This document shows positions 56,199 through 64,000 of a stretch of DNA of 64,000 bases, piece after piece. The position numbers were made by a program, and so were the translations under genes. Where the stretch lies: the NCBI GenBank assembly GCA_963789885.1, contig CAWBNB010000042.1, positions 1 through 64,000 on the forward strand. The letters are read 5' to 3'. Source of the stretch: DATEDA01 sp963789885. GTDB lineage: Bacteria; Pseudomonadota; Gammaproteobacteria; Burkholderiales; SG8-39. Under the pieces are notes generated by a model. The model had not been told where the DNA came from. It saw only the letters and a program-made list of their open reading frames with translations, and made no database searches. Positions within the stretch are counted from its first letter, which is position 1, and each line of letters begins with the position of its first letter.

Positions 56199-57383
56199 AT
56201 GCAGTTCGAGATCCGCGCACTGAAGGGCGCCGAAGGACTGGTGACCGTCGCGCTCGACGCGCCGGACGAGACTTCGGCGCTCGATCAGGCGCGCGCGCAG
56301 GGCCTCGCGGTGCTCTCGGCGCGCCCGCGGCGGGCGCTGCCGGCGTTCACGAGCCCCTTCGCGGCACGGTTCCCGCTGCTCCTCTTCAGCCAGGAGCTCG
56401 TCGCGCTCCTCTCGGCGGGGCTCTCGCTGCCCGAGGTGATCGAGACGCTCGCGGAGAAGGAAGCCCGCCCCGAGTCGCGGCAGATCTTCGTCGCGCTGCG
56501 CACGTCGCTATACGAGGGCCGGTCGTTCTCCCAGGCGCTCGAGCGTTCGCCCGAGACGTTCCCGAGTCTCTACGTCGCTACCGTGCGCGCCGCCGAGCGC
56601 ACCGGCAACATCGCCGAGGCCCTCGGCCGCTACATTGCGTATCACGAGCGCCTCGACGCGGTGCGGCGCAAGGTCGTGAGCGCGTCGGTGTATCCGGCGG
56701 TGCTGCTCGGCGTCGGCGGACTCGTCGTCGTCTTCCTGCTCGCCTACGTCGTCCCGCGCTTCGCCGGCGTCTACGAGGAGGTCGGTCGCGAGCTGCCCAT
56801 GCTGTCGCGGCTGCTGATCGAGTGGGGTCGCCTGATCAATGCGAACGGCGCAGCGCTCGCGGTCGTGCTGGTCGCGGTCATCGTTGCCGCCGCCTTCGGG
56901 TTCCGCCGGCTGAAAACACTGCTGGCGCGCCTCGCGCGACGCGTCCCGGCGCTCGGTGAGCGCCTGCGCGTCTACCACCTCGCCCGCCTCTACCGGACGG
57001 CCGGCATGCTGCTCCGCGGCGGAACTCCGCTCGTCACCGCGTTCGGCATGGTTTCGGGCATCATGCCGGAGGCGATGCGCCCGCAGCTGGCGGAGGCGAC
57101 CCAGCGCGTTCGCGAGGGCGCGAGCCTGTCCGCGGCGATGGAAGCGACCGGGCTCACCACGCCGGTCGCGGCGCGGCTGCTGCGGGTCGGCGAGAAGAGC
57201 GGCGAGATGGCGGAGATGATGGACCGGATCGCGGTGTTCCACGACGAAGAGCTCGCGCGCTGGATCGACCTCGTCACCAAGCTGTTCGAGCCGCTGCTGA
57301 TGGCGGTGATCGGCCTGGTGATCGGCGTCATCGTCGTCCTCATGTACCTGCCGATCTTCGAGCTCGCGGGAAGTTTGCAATGA
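56199..57383 (+). CDS. gspF: Type II secretion inner-membrane platform protein GspF
   Basis: A 394-residue GspF/PilC-family protein with two homologous T2SSF domains: LLLFSQELVALLSAGLSLPE, with SVYPAVLLGVGGLVVVFLLA, and LARLYRTAGMLLRGGTPLVT, with LFEPLLMAVIGLVIGVIVVL as the last helix. It forms the inner-membrane platform that contacts GspE. It begins 5 bp after gspG. Confidence 0.9.
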   Translation: MQFEIRALKGAEGLVTVALDAPDETSALDQARAQGLAVLSARPRRALPAFTSPFAARFPLLLFSQELVALLSAGLSLPEVIETLAEKEARPESRQIFVALRTSLYEGRSFSQALERSPETFPSLYVATVRAAERTGNIAEALGRYIAYHERLDAVRRKVVSASVYPAVLLGVGGLVVVFLLAYVVPRFAGVYEEVGRELPMLSRLLIEWGRLINANGAALAVVLVAVIVAAAFGFRRLKTLLARLARRVPALGERLRVYHLARLYRTAGMLLRGGTPLVTAFGMVSGIMPEAMRPQLAEATQRVREGASLSAAMEATGLTTPVAARLLRVGEKSGEMAEMMDRIAVFHDEELARWIDLVTKLFEPLLMAVIGLVIGVIVVLMYLPIFELAGSLQ

Positions 57384-57393
57384 GGGACCTGCA

Positions 57394-59103
57394 GTGAAGC
57401 CGCGCGACGTGGGCGAAGTGGTTGCGATTCCGGACGCGCCGCGCTTCGGGACGGAGGCGATTGCGCAGGCACGCGGGCGCGCGAGCGCGCGTGCGTCGAG
57501 CCTGGTGGCAACCCTCGAGGAGCTCGCCGGCGAGCCGCCGGAGACGTTCGTCGCGCGCCTCGGGGCGACGTTCGCGTATCCGGTCGCCGTCAACGCCGAT
57601 CTCCACCGCTGGCAGCCCGCGTTCGATCTCCTGCCCTTCGCCGAGGCGCTGCGGGCGCAGGCGATCCTCTTCCGCGATCACGCCGGGGGTCTCCGCCTCG
57701 TCTTCGGCGACCCGTTCGACGCGTCGCGGATCGCCTGGGGCGACGAGCGGATTCGCGCGGACTTCGTCTGGACGCTCGCGCACCATGCGGACATCGCCGC
57801 CTGGCTTACCCGCCAGGAGGAATCGCTCTACGCGATGGAGAGCGTGCTCGCGTCGCCGGCCGCCGGCGCCCGCGGCGCGAGCGGCGTCGAAGATCTCTCG
57901 TTCAAGGCGATCACCGAGGACACGAGCCATGTCGTCAAGGTGGCCCGGTCGACGCTCTACGACGCGCTGAAGAGCGGCGCTTCCGACATCCACCTTGAGA
58001 CCGGCCCGTCCGGGCTCGCGATCAAGTACCGGATCGACGGCGTGCTGAACACCGTGGCGACGCTCGCCGGGCTGGACCTCGCCGAGCAGATGATCTCGCG
58101 CATCAAGGTGGTGGCCGAGCTCGACATCGCCGAGCGGCGCGTGCCGCAGGATGGGCGGTTCAAGGTGAGCGCGCGCGGCCGCGAGATCGACATCCGCGTC
58201 TCGATCATGCCGTCGAGCTTCGGCGAGGACGCGGTGCTGCGGATCCTCGACAAGCAGGCGCTCGCCGACGAGGTGAAGGGGCTCACGCTCGAGAGCCTGG
58301 GGTTCGACGAAGCGACGCGGGGCGCGGTCCGCAAGCTGGCCGCCGAGCCGTACGGCATGCTGCTCGTGACCGGGCCGACCGGCAGCGGCAAGACGACCAC
58401 CCTGTACGCCACGATCTCGGAGATCAACCACGGCCGCGACAAGATCGTCACGATCGAGGATCCGATCGAGTACCAGCTCCCCGGCGTGCTGCAGATCCCG
58501 GTGAACGAGAAGAAGGGGCTCACCTTCGCGCGCGGCCTGCGCTCGATCCTGCGCCACGATCCCGACCGCATCATGGTCGGCGAGATCCGCGATGCCGAGA
58601 CCGCGCAGATCGCGATCCAGGCGGCGCTGACCGGGCACCTCGTCTTCACTACCGTGCACGCGAACAACGTGTTCGACGTCCTCGGCCGCTTCACGCACAT
58701 GGAGGTCGACCCGTACAGCTTCGCATCGGCAATGAACGGCGTCGTCGCGCAGCGGCTCGTGCGGGTCAACTGCCCGCATTGCGCGACCGCGTACGCCCCG
58801 CCTGTGGACGAGCTCGCGGCATCCGGGCTCGCCCCGGACTCAGTCGCCGGCTGGACATTCCGCAGCGGCCGCGGCTGCGGCCAGTGCCGCGGCACGGGCT
58901 ACAAGGGCCGCCGCGCGATCGCCGAGATCATGGTGCTCAACGACGGCCTGCGCGAGCTCATCGTCGCGCGCGCGCCGATCCGGCAGCTGAAGGAGGCCGC
59001 GCGCGCAAACGGCACGCACTTCCTGCGCGAAGCGGCGGTCGGCCTCGTGCAGACCGGGGTCACCGACCTGAAGGAGATCAACCGTGTCACCTTCGTGGCG
59101 TGA
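57394..59103 (+). CDS. gspE: Type II secretion/pilus assembly ATPase GspE
   Basis: A 569-residue secretion ATPase with an N-terminal MshEN-like domain, Walker A GPTGSGKTTT, Asp and His boxes (LRHDPDRIMVGEIRDAETA, LVFTTVHANN) and the Zn-binding tetracysteine CPHC...CGQC of the C-domain. It powers pseudopilus growth. GTG 57394 is used, 10 bp past gspF. It overlaps the next gene by 20 bp. Confidence 0.92.
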   Translation: MKPRDVGEVVAIPDAPRFGTEAIAQARGRASARASSLVATLEELAGEPPETFVARLGATFAYPVAVNADLHRWQPAFDLLPFAEALRAQAILFRDHAGGLRLVFGDPFDASRIAWGDERIRADFVWTLAHHADIAAWLTRQEESLYAMESVLASPAAGARGASGVEDLSFKAITEDTSHVVKVARSTLYDALKSGASDIHLETGPSGLAIKYRIDGVLNTVATLAGLDLAEQMISRIKVVAELDIAERRVPQDGRFKVSARGREIDIRVSIMPSSFGEDAVLRILDKQALADEVKGLTLESLGFDEATRGAVRKLAAEPYGMLLVTGPTGSGKTTTLYATISEINHGRDKIVTIEDPIEYQLPGVLQIPVNEKKGLTFARGLRSILRHDPDRIMVGEIRDAETAQIAIQAALTGHLVFTTVHANNVFDVLGRFTHMEVDPYSFASAMNGVVAQRLVRVNCPHCATAYAPPVDELAASGLAPDSVAGWTFRSGRGCGQCRGTGYKGRRAIAEIMVLNDGLRELIVARAPIRQLKEAARANGTHFLREAAVGLVQTGVTDLKEINRVTFVA

Positions 59104-59881
59104 CCGCGTAAGCATCTTCTTCGCGCCGGACCACGTGCACCTCGCGCGCTACGCCAGGGGCTGGAAGCCGTCGCCGGCGATCGGCCATTCGATCGCGTGC
59201 GGGGAGACCGGCACAACCGATTGGCAACCCGCGCTGGAGGCGCTCCAGCGCGGCCTCGCGAACCTCGGATGGCAGGGTGCCGACGCCACCGTGACCGTGT
59301 CGAATCACTTCGTCCGCTATGCGCTCGTCCCGGTGGCGGGCAAGCTGCGCGGCGAGAGCGAACGCACCGCCGCGGCGCAACACGCGCTGCGACTCACCTA
59401 TGGCGAGCGCGCCGACCGCTGGCGCGTCGTGCTCGGCTACGGCGGCGACGGCGATGCGATCGCGGCGGGGATGGAGCCGGAGCTCGTCGACGGGATCGCG
59501 ACCGCGCTCGCCGGCGCCGGCCTGCGGCCGGCTGCGATCGAGCCGTTCCTCGCCGCTGCGTTCAACTGCTGCCGCCAGTCGATCGGCCGCGAGCCGGCGT
59601 GGCTCGCGACCGCGGAGCCGGGCCGCGTGTGCGTCGCCTATCTCGAGCGCGGCGGGTGGCGCAGGCTGCGGAGCGAGCGCGTGCGCGCGCGGCTCGAGGA
59701 CGAGCTGCCGGCGGCGCTCGAGCGCCTCCGGCTCGCCGACGGGATCGACGCGGGTCCGGGTCGGGTGCTGCTCGTCGCGCGCGACGAGCAGCAGGTCGAA
59801 TTCCCGCAGGCGAGCGGTTGGTCACTGGAGCGGGTCCGGCTCGAGGGCGCCGCCGCTGCGCCGATCGCCGTGGAGCGCTGA
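59084..59881 (+). CDS. PilM-like cytoplasmic assembly protein
   Basis: A 265-residue protein. Position and content (VSIFFAPDHVHLARYARGWK, TVTVSNHFVRYALVPVAGKL, GLRPAAIEPFLAAAFNCCRQ) fit the actin-like PilM/GspL-cytoplasmic family in MSHA/T2SS-like operons, where it anchors PilN-type proteins. ATPase motifs are weak. GTG 59084 lies inside the end of gspE. A TGATG overlap joins it to the next gene. Confidence 0.7.
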   Translation: MSPSWRDRVSIFFAPDHVHLARYARGWKPSPAIGHSIACGETGTTDWQPALEALQRGLANLGWQGADATVTVSNHFVRYALVPVAGKLRGESERTAAAQHALRLTYGERADRWRVVLGYGGDGDAIAAGMEPELVDGIATALAGAGLRPAAIEPFLAAAFNCCRQSIGREPAWLATAEPGRVCVAYLERGGWRRLRSERVRARLEDELPAALERLRLADGIDAGPGRVLLVARDEQQVEFPQASGWSLERVRLEGAAAAPIAVER

Positions 59882-60418
59882 TGCGCGCGCTGCACCTCGA
59901 TTTCCTCCATCCCGCCGGCCCCCGGTTCCAGGTCGGCGCGGCGCTGCTCGCGCTCGGCGTCGTTGCCGCGCATCCTCGTCGGCTGGCGCTACTACGCGCT
60001 CGGGCGGGACGTGACCGAGCTCGAGGAGCGGCTCGCCGACGTGAAGCGCCTCGAGCGGCGGGACCTCCCGCGGATGCGCGTCTCCGCCGGGGACACCAAG
60101 GTGCTCGCACAGGAGGTCGGACGCGCGAACGCGGTGCTCGCGAGCCTGACGTTGCCGTGGGATGCGATGTTCGGCGAGCTCGAGTCGGCGGCGAGCGCGA
60201 ACGTCGGCCTGCTCGCGATCCAGCCCGAGGCGTCCGGCCGCCAGGTGCGGCTCGTCGGCGAGGCGCGGAGCTTCGAAGAGCTGCTTGCCTACATCGGTCG
60301 ACTGGAGGCCACTGCCGGCTTCGCGAACGTGCTCCTCGCCACGCACGAGCTCAAGGCCGGCGGCGCGGAGCGTCCGGTGGCGTTCGCCCTGACCGCGGAC
60401 TGGGTGGGGCGACAATGA
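59881..60418 (+). pseudogene. PilN-like protein, interrupted by a single-base shift
   Basis: ATG 59881 encodes MRALHLDFLHPAGPRFQVGA, then the start of a transmembrane helix (ALLALGVVAA). The rest of the helix and the protein continue in another frame (RILVGWRYYALGRDVTELEE, then a coiled segment and LLAYIGRLEATAGFANVLLA). One base appears to be missing near 59965-59970, where GCCGCGCATCC would need an extra C. If real, the gene is broken or starts at TTG 59963 without a helix; if a sequence error, it is an intact PilN. ATGA overlap with the next gene. Confidence 0.65.
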
Positions 60419-60960
60419 ACCCGATCGTCGCACGGCTGCGGGAGAAGGTGGAGGCGCTCGGTGCGGCGGGCGTCGTCGGCGTTGCTCTCCTCGTATTTGC
60501 CGTGACGCTTTACGCAGCGGCAGTCGCTCCGCTCTCGCAGGAGCGCGCCACCTTGCGCGCCGAAGCCGAGCGGATGCAGCAGCGGCTGCACATGAGCGGT
60601 TCACCCGGGGGCGCGAAGGGGTCGCTTCCCGAGCAGCTCGCGCGGTTCTACGCGTTCTTCCCGCCGCCGCAGAGCTCGCCCGACTGGCTCGGCAAGATCC
60701 ACGCGGCGGCGAAAGCCAAGGGCCTCGTGCTCCAGTCCGGCGAGTACAAGCTGGACCGGAGCCCGGACTCGAGGCTCGCGCGCTACCAGATCACGCTGCC
60801 GGTCACCGGCTCCTACGCCCAGCTGCGGGGGTTCGTCGGTCAGGTGCTCGCCGACGTGCCCGCGGCGGCCCTCGAGGAGATCACCCTGCGCCGGGAGAGC
60901 GTGTCGAGCCCGCGGCTCGAAGCGCGCATCCGGCTCACCCTGTACCTAGGGAGCGCGTGA
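60415..60960 (+). CDS. PilO/GspM-like inner-membrane protein
   Basis: A 181-residue protein: a cytoplasmic tail, a transmembrane helix (GAAGVVGVALLVFAVTLYAA), a coiled coil (LSQERATLRAEAERMQQRL) and a ferredoxin-like domain (SGEYKLDRSPDSRLARYQIT, LPVTGSYAQLRGFVGQVLAD, VPAAALEEITLRRESVSS). This is the PilO/GspM layout; such proteins pair with PilN in the assembly platform. GTGA overlap with the next gene. Confidence 0.78.
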   Translation: MNPIVARLREKVEALGAAGVVGVALLVFAVTLYAAAVAPLSQERATLRAEAERMQQRLHMSGSPGGAKGSLPEQLARFYAFFPPPQSSPDWLGKIHAAAKAKGLVLQSGEYKLDRSPDSRLARYQITLPVTGSYAQLRGFVGQVLADVPAAALEEITLRRESVSSPRLEARIRLTLYLGSA

Positions 60961-61565
60961 CCATGGCGATTCCCGCGAAGCAACGCTGGATCATCTACTG
61001 CGTCGCGCTCGCGCTGACGCTGGTGGCAGTCAGATGGGCGGGCGGTCAGGATCCGGCCGACTCCCGGGTAGCCGGCGCGAACAAGGCAGGCGAGGCGGCG
61101 AGGCCCGCGCGGGATGCGCCGGCGTCCACCTCGACCACCGAGCAGATGCCGGAACTGCGGCTCGACCGCCTGGGGACGCGGGCGCCGGCGGCGCCGGCCG
61201 GGGATCCGTTCCAGGCACGTTCCTGGGCGCCGGCGCCCGATCCCGAGGTGGCCCGACGCCGCCTGCCACCGCCACGGCCGCAGGCGCCGCCGCTCCCGTT
61301 CGCGTACATGGGCAAGATGGTGGACGGGAATACGACCGTCGTCTTCCTCGCCAACGAGGATCGCAACTACATCGCGCGGGTCGGCGAGACGCTGGACGGC
61401 ACCTATCGGGTCGAACGCATCGCCGACAACGAGCTGGTGGTCACGTACCTGCCGCTCAAGATCAAGCAGACGCTGCCGTTAAGCGGCGACACGGGCGCGG
61501 CGTCCGCGCCCGTGCCGAAGCCGCAGGGCCGGAGCGCGCGGCGCGACGAAGAGGACGACGACTGA
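60957..61565 (+). CDS. PilP/GspC-like periplasmic linker protein
   Basis: A 202-residue protein with one N-terminal transmembrane helix (WIIYCVALALTLVAVRWA), a Pro/Ala-rich disordered linker (residues 30-110) and a small beta domain (PFAYMGKMVDGNTTVVFLAN, YIARVGETLDGTYRVERIA). The domain matches the GspC/PilP homology region that contacts the secretin. The tail is acidic. It overlaps the genes on both sides by 1-4 bases. Confidence 0.72.
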   Translation: MTMAIPAKQRWIIYCVALALTLVAVRWAGGQDPADSRVAGANKAGEAARPARDAPASTSTTEQMPELRLDRLGTRAPAAPAGDPFQARSWAPAPDPEVARRRLPPPRPQAPPLPFAYMGKMVDGNTTVVFLANEDRNYIARVGETLDGTYRVERIADNELVVTYLPLKIKQTLPLSGDTGAASAPVPKPQGRSARRDEEDDD

Positions 61566-63493
61566 TGCGACCGTGCACCCCGCTCATCCTGGCCATGGCG
61601 CTTGCCGCCTGCGCGACCAACCCGCAGGTGGAAGAGGGCAAGAAGCTGATCTCGCAGGGCCGCATGGAAGAGGGCCTCGCCAAGCTCGAGCAGGCGGCGC
61701 GCGAGCGGCCGTACAACGCGGAAGCGCGCAACGCGTACGTCACCCAGCGCGAGGCGCTCACTGGCGCGTTCCTGCGCGAAGGCGACGTGCTGCGCGCCTA
61801 TGGCGATATCGACGCCGCCGAGGCCACCTACCGCCGCGTGCTGCAATTCGACCCCGGCAACGCGCAGGCCCAGGCGGGCCTCGCGGCAATTGCGCGCGAC
61901 CGCCGGCACGTCGCAATGGTGCGCGAAGCCGAGGAGGCGCTGAAGCGCGGCGACTACGCGACGGCGGAGGCCAAGGCGCGGGCGGTGCTGGCGGAGAACT
62001 CCTCGCAGCGCGGCGCCCGCACGGTCATGCGGACGGTCTCGGAGCGCCGCGCACAGGCCGGGAACGCGGCGCCGCAGCTCAACCTCGCGCTCGCGCGCCC
62101 GATCACGCTCGAGTTCCGCGACGCCCCGATCCGCAGCGTGTTCGAGGTGATCTCGCGCTCGGCCGGCGTCAACTTCGTGTTCGACCGCGACGTGCGGCCC
62201 GACATCCGCGTGACGATCTACGTGCGGAACACGCGGCTCGACGACGTGATCAAGCTCGTGCTCGCGACCAACCAGCTCGAGCGCAAGGTGATGAACGAGA
62301 ACTCGCTGCTCGTCTACCCGAATACCCCGGCGAAGCAGAAGGAGTACCAGGAGCTCGTGACGCGCAGCTTCTACCTCGCGAACGCCGACGCGAAGCAGAC
62401 CGCGGCGATGATCCGGGCGCTGGTGAAGACGCGCGACCTCTATATCGACGAGAAGCTCAACCTCGTGGTGATGAAGGATACCGCCGACGCGGTGCGCTAC
62501 GCCGAGCAGCTGGTCGCCACGCAGGACCTGAACGAGCCCGAGGTGATGCTCGAGGTGGAGGTGCTGGAGGTCGCTTCGAGCCTGATCCGGGAATTCGGTA
62601 TCAAGTATCCGGAGCGCATCAACTACGGAGTACTCGGGGCGGGGCTGGAGACCTCGACCACGACCAACACCGCGACCACGATCACCAACACCCAGCCAAC
62701 CCCGCCGCCGTTCACCGCCTGGCAGCCGAGCACCTGGACCTTCTTCGTCGCCAACCCGGTGTTCATCCTCAATCTCCGCCAGACCGACGGCACGGTGAAC
62801 CTCCTCGCCAACCCGCGCATCCGGGTCAAGAATCGCGACAAGGCGAAGATCCACATCGGCGAGAAGGTGCCGGTGATCACGACCACCTCGACTGCGAACG
62901 TCGGCGTGTCGTCGGCGGTGAATTACCTCGACGTGGGCCTCAAGCTCGACGTCGAGCCGAACGTCTACCTCGACGACGAGGTCGCGATCAAGATGCAGCT
63001 CGAAGTGTCGAACATCCTCGAGCAGCTGAACATCTCGGGCACGGTCGCCTACCGGCTCGGCACCCGGCAGACGGCCACGACGCTGCGCCTGCGCGACGGC
63101 GAGACCCAGGTGCTCGCGGGGCTCATCAGCGACGAGGACCGGCGGGCGGCCAACAAGATCCCGTACCTCGGCGACCTGCCGACGCTCGGGCGGCTTTTCT
63201 CGAGCAACACCGACCAGCGCGTGAAGACCGAGATCATCATGCTGCTCACGCCGCGCGTGCTGCGGAACCTCGCCCGTCCCGACACCGTAGCGGCGGAGTT
63301 CCACTCGGGCACCGACGCGAACCCCGGTGCGCCGCCGCTGCGGCTAGCGGCGACCGCAGGAGGGGCGCTCGCGATCGCGCCCGGCGCCGGTGGCGCCGCG
63401 CTGCCGCCGGGCGTGGCCCCAGCCGCCCGCCCGGAACCCCGCCGTTCGCGGGAGCGCGCCGGCCGCGACCGGGCGACCTCGTGCTCGCACTGA
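61565..63493 (+). CDS. TPR-secretin lipoprotein (MshL/GspD-like)
   Basis: A 642-residue outer-membrane secretin. Lipoprotein signal (ILAMALAACATN, Cys16), tetratricopeptide-like helices to about residue 155, STN/N-domains (ITLEFRDAPIRSVFEVISRS, LVLATNQLERKVMNENSL), an NVVMKDTADAVRYAEQL-type N1 and the C-terminal secretin domain (VPVITTTSTANVGVSSAVNY, LDVGLKLDVEPNVYLDDEVA, LRDGETQVLAGLISDED, PYLGDLPTLGRLFSS). After about residue 600 the frame becomes low-complexity and stops early because a cohesin part in other frames should follow. Confidence 0.85.
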   Translation: MRPCTPLILAMALAACATNPQVEEGKKLISQGRMEEGLAKLEQAARERPYNAEARNAYVTQREALTGAFLREGDVLRAYGDIDAAEATYRRVLQFDPGNAQAQAGLAAIARDRRHVAMVREAEEALKRGDYATAEAKARAVLAENSSQRGARTVMRTVSERRAQAGNAAPQLNLALARPITLEFRDAPIRSVFEVISRSAGVNFVFDRDVRPDIRVTIYVRNTRLDDVIKLVLATNQLERKVMNENSLLVYPNTPAKQKEYQELVTRSFYLANADAKQTAAMIRALVKTRDLYIDEKLNLVVMKDTADAVRYAEQLVATQDLNEPEVMLEVEVLEVASSLIREFGIKYPERINYGVLGAGLETSTTTNTATTITNTQPTPPPFTAWQPSTWTFFVANPVFILNLRQTDGTVNLLANPRIRVKNRDKAKIHIGEKVPVITTTSTANVGVSSAVNYLDVGLKLDVEPNVYLDDEVAIKMQLEVSNILEQLNISGTVAYRLGTRQTATTLRLRDGETQVLAGLISDEDRRAANKIPYLGDLPTLGRLFSSNTDQRVKTEIIMLLTPRVLRNLARPDTVAAEFHSGTDANPGAPPLRLAATAGGALAIAPGAGGAALPPGVAPAARPEPRRSRERAGRDRATSCSH

Positions 63494-63887
63494 GCGCTCC
63501 CGTCGTCAGGCGACGATCGGGCAGGAGTTCACGGTCACTCTCGGCCTGCCGGCGCGAAACGAGGGTGCAAGCGCGACCATCGAGCTGGTCTACGACCCGG
63601 CGGTGCTGAACGCGATCGGTGGTCAGCCCGCGGCGCCGCCGCCCGCGCCCGGCGCGGCGCCGCCGCCCGATCCCGGACGCGCGCTGGTGTCCGTCGTGGC
63701 ACCGGCCGTTGCCGGCGCGCCGGCGGCCTCGACGGCGGTGCGCTTCCGGGTCGTCGCCAACGCGCCGACGACGACGACGATCGGCGTCCAGACCCTGACC
63801 AGCACCGACGCCGCCGGCCGACCGCTCGCGATCGCCACGCCCGGCACGATCACGGTGACGATCGTGGGCGCGCAGGGCACGCGGTGA
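63494..63887 (+). pseudogene. Cohesin-like C-terminal part of the secretin gene, out of frame
   Basis: From about 63510 the frame reads ATIGQEFTVTLGLPARNEGA, then ATIELVYDPAVLNAIGG and TTIGVQTLTSTDAAGR. This is the cohesin-type beta sandwich normally fused to secretins of this kind. It lies two frame changes (near 63425 and 63505) away from the secretin frame, with an intermediate reading GDLVLALSAPVV. Either two indels separate the domains or the assembly has errors. No independent start or ribosome site is seen. Confidence 0.6.
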
Positions 63888-64000
63888 TCGCGGGACGCAG
63901 CCGGCGTGCCCGCGCCCGCTGGGAGGCGGTCAGTGCGTTCGGGCCGGCGTTCTGGGACGTGTTCAGGATCGTCACCGCGTTCACCGTCGCGCACTCGATC
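63884..64000 (+). CDS. HupE/UreJ-like membrane protein fragment, cut by the window edge
   Basis: The frame overlaps the cohesin stop as GTGA and reads RARWEAVSAFGPAFWDVFRI, then VTAFTVAHSI, which matches the middle of HupE/UreJ_2 proteins (the VTAFTVAHS motif of a metal-transport-like membrane helix). Family members have roughly 150 more residues before this point, absent here, so the gene is 5'-truncated or a start lies in other frames. Continues past 64000. Confidence 0.5.
   Translation, partial: MIAGRSRRARARWEAVSAFGPAFWDVFRIVTAFTVAHSI

Noticed and set aside
55495..56220. Minus-strand ORF opposite gspG
   Set aside because: Antisense shadow of an unmistakable pseudopilin gene with promoter and operon context.

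Overview
The window looks like a high-GC betaproteobacterial chromosome, probably an uncultured member of the Burkholderiales. The evidence is the uniformly G/C-ending codons, two Bug/TctC-type periplasmic receptors, PEP-CTERM sorting tails, a DUF2189 membrane protein, an EgtB-type enzyme and a type II secretion-like locus. No rRNA or complete tRNA gene was seen. Several genes are broken by single-base shifts, so either gene decay or assembly indels must be kept in mind.

Region by region. 0-6.1 kb holds ordinary chromosomal genes: a small lipoprotein, DUF2189, a GcrA-like zinc-finger mini-protein, cystathionine beta-lyase, cupin, HdeD-like, DapA-family and Rid-family genes. 6.14-23.16 kb is a 17.0 kb genomic island. 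It is flanked by an exact 16-bp direct repeat and was inserted by a tyrosine recombinase into the last codons of an egtB gene. The right half of the island (15.6-23.1 kb) is a compact mobile core: integrase, sigma-region-2-like protein, zinc-ribbon-like protein, AlpA/excisionase-like HTH, small ORFs, an archaeo-eukaryotic primase-helicase and an iteron array. It resembles the core of Gram-negative phage satellites (PICI) or plasmid-like integrative elements. The left half is a defence locus (AAA+ ATPase, truncated nuclease-like partner, a DUF3883-like tail). A 5.2 kb HxlR/short-chain-dehydrogenase module has been spliced into it, cutting genes at both junctions.

23.1-35.9 kb holds a divergent catabolic locus. 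A GntR/FCD regulator, a molybdopterin S/N-oxide reductase, EgtB and one cupin lie on the minus strand. On the plus strand are two further paralogous cupins, a PhyH dioxygenase, a ribose-type ABC transporter and a MetE-C-terminal-like methyltransferase. Two TNGTNNNACNA-like operators lie between them, one on top of the -35 box. 36-46.2 kb is mixed: PEP-CTERM esterase remnant, Bug receptor, EEP phosphatase/nuclease, hydrolase, a second MetE-like gene with a NAPRTase-like gene, twin lipoproteins, and a pilin translationally coupled to a GGDEF-EAL protein.

46.5-52.8 kb is a second catabolic operon: split UxaA/SuyAB-like dehydratase or sulfo-lyase, acyl-CoA dehydrogenase, a remnant of an Ldh_2 dehydrogenase, SdhB/C/D-like subunits without SdhA, a Bug receptor, and a class I fumarase alpha subunit without beta. 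52.8-55.3 kb holds a dead Hcp-like PEP-CTERM gene, a YdjM-like membrane protein and a beta-propeller protein ending at a strong terminator. 55.6-64 kb is a type II secretion/MSHA-like operon (gspG, F, E, PilM-, N-, O-, P-like, TPR-secretin, cohesin), entered through a good sigma-70 promoter and ending in a HupE/UreJ fragment cut by the window edge.
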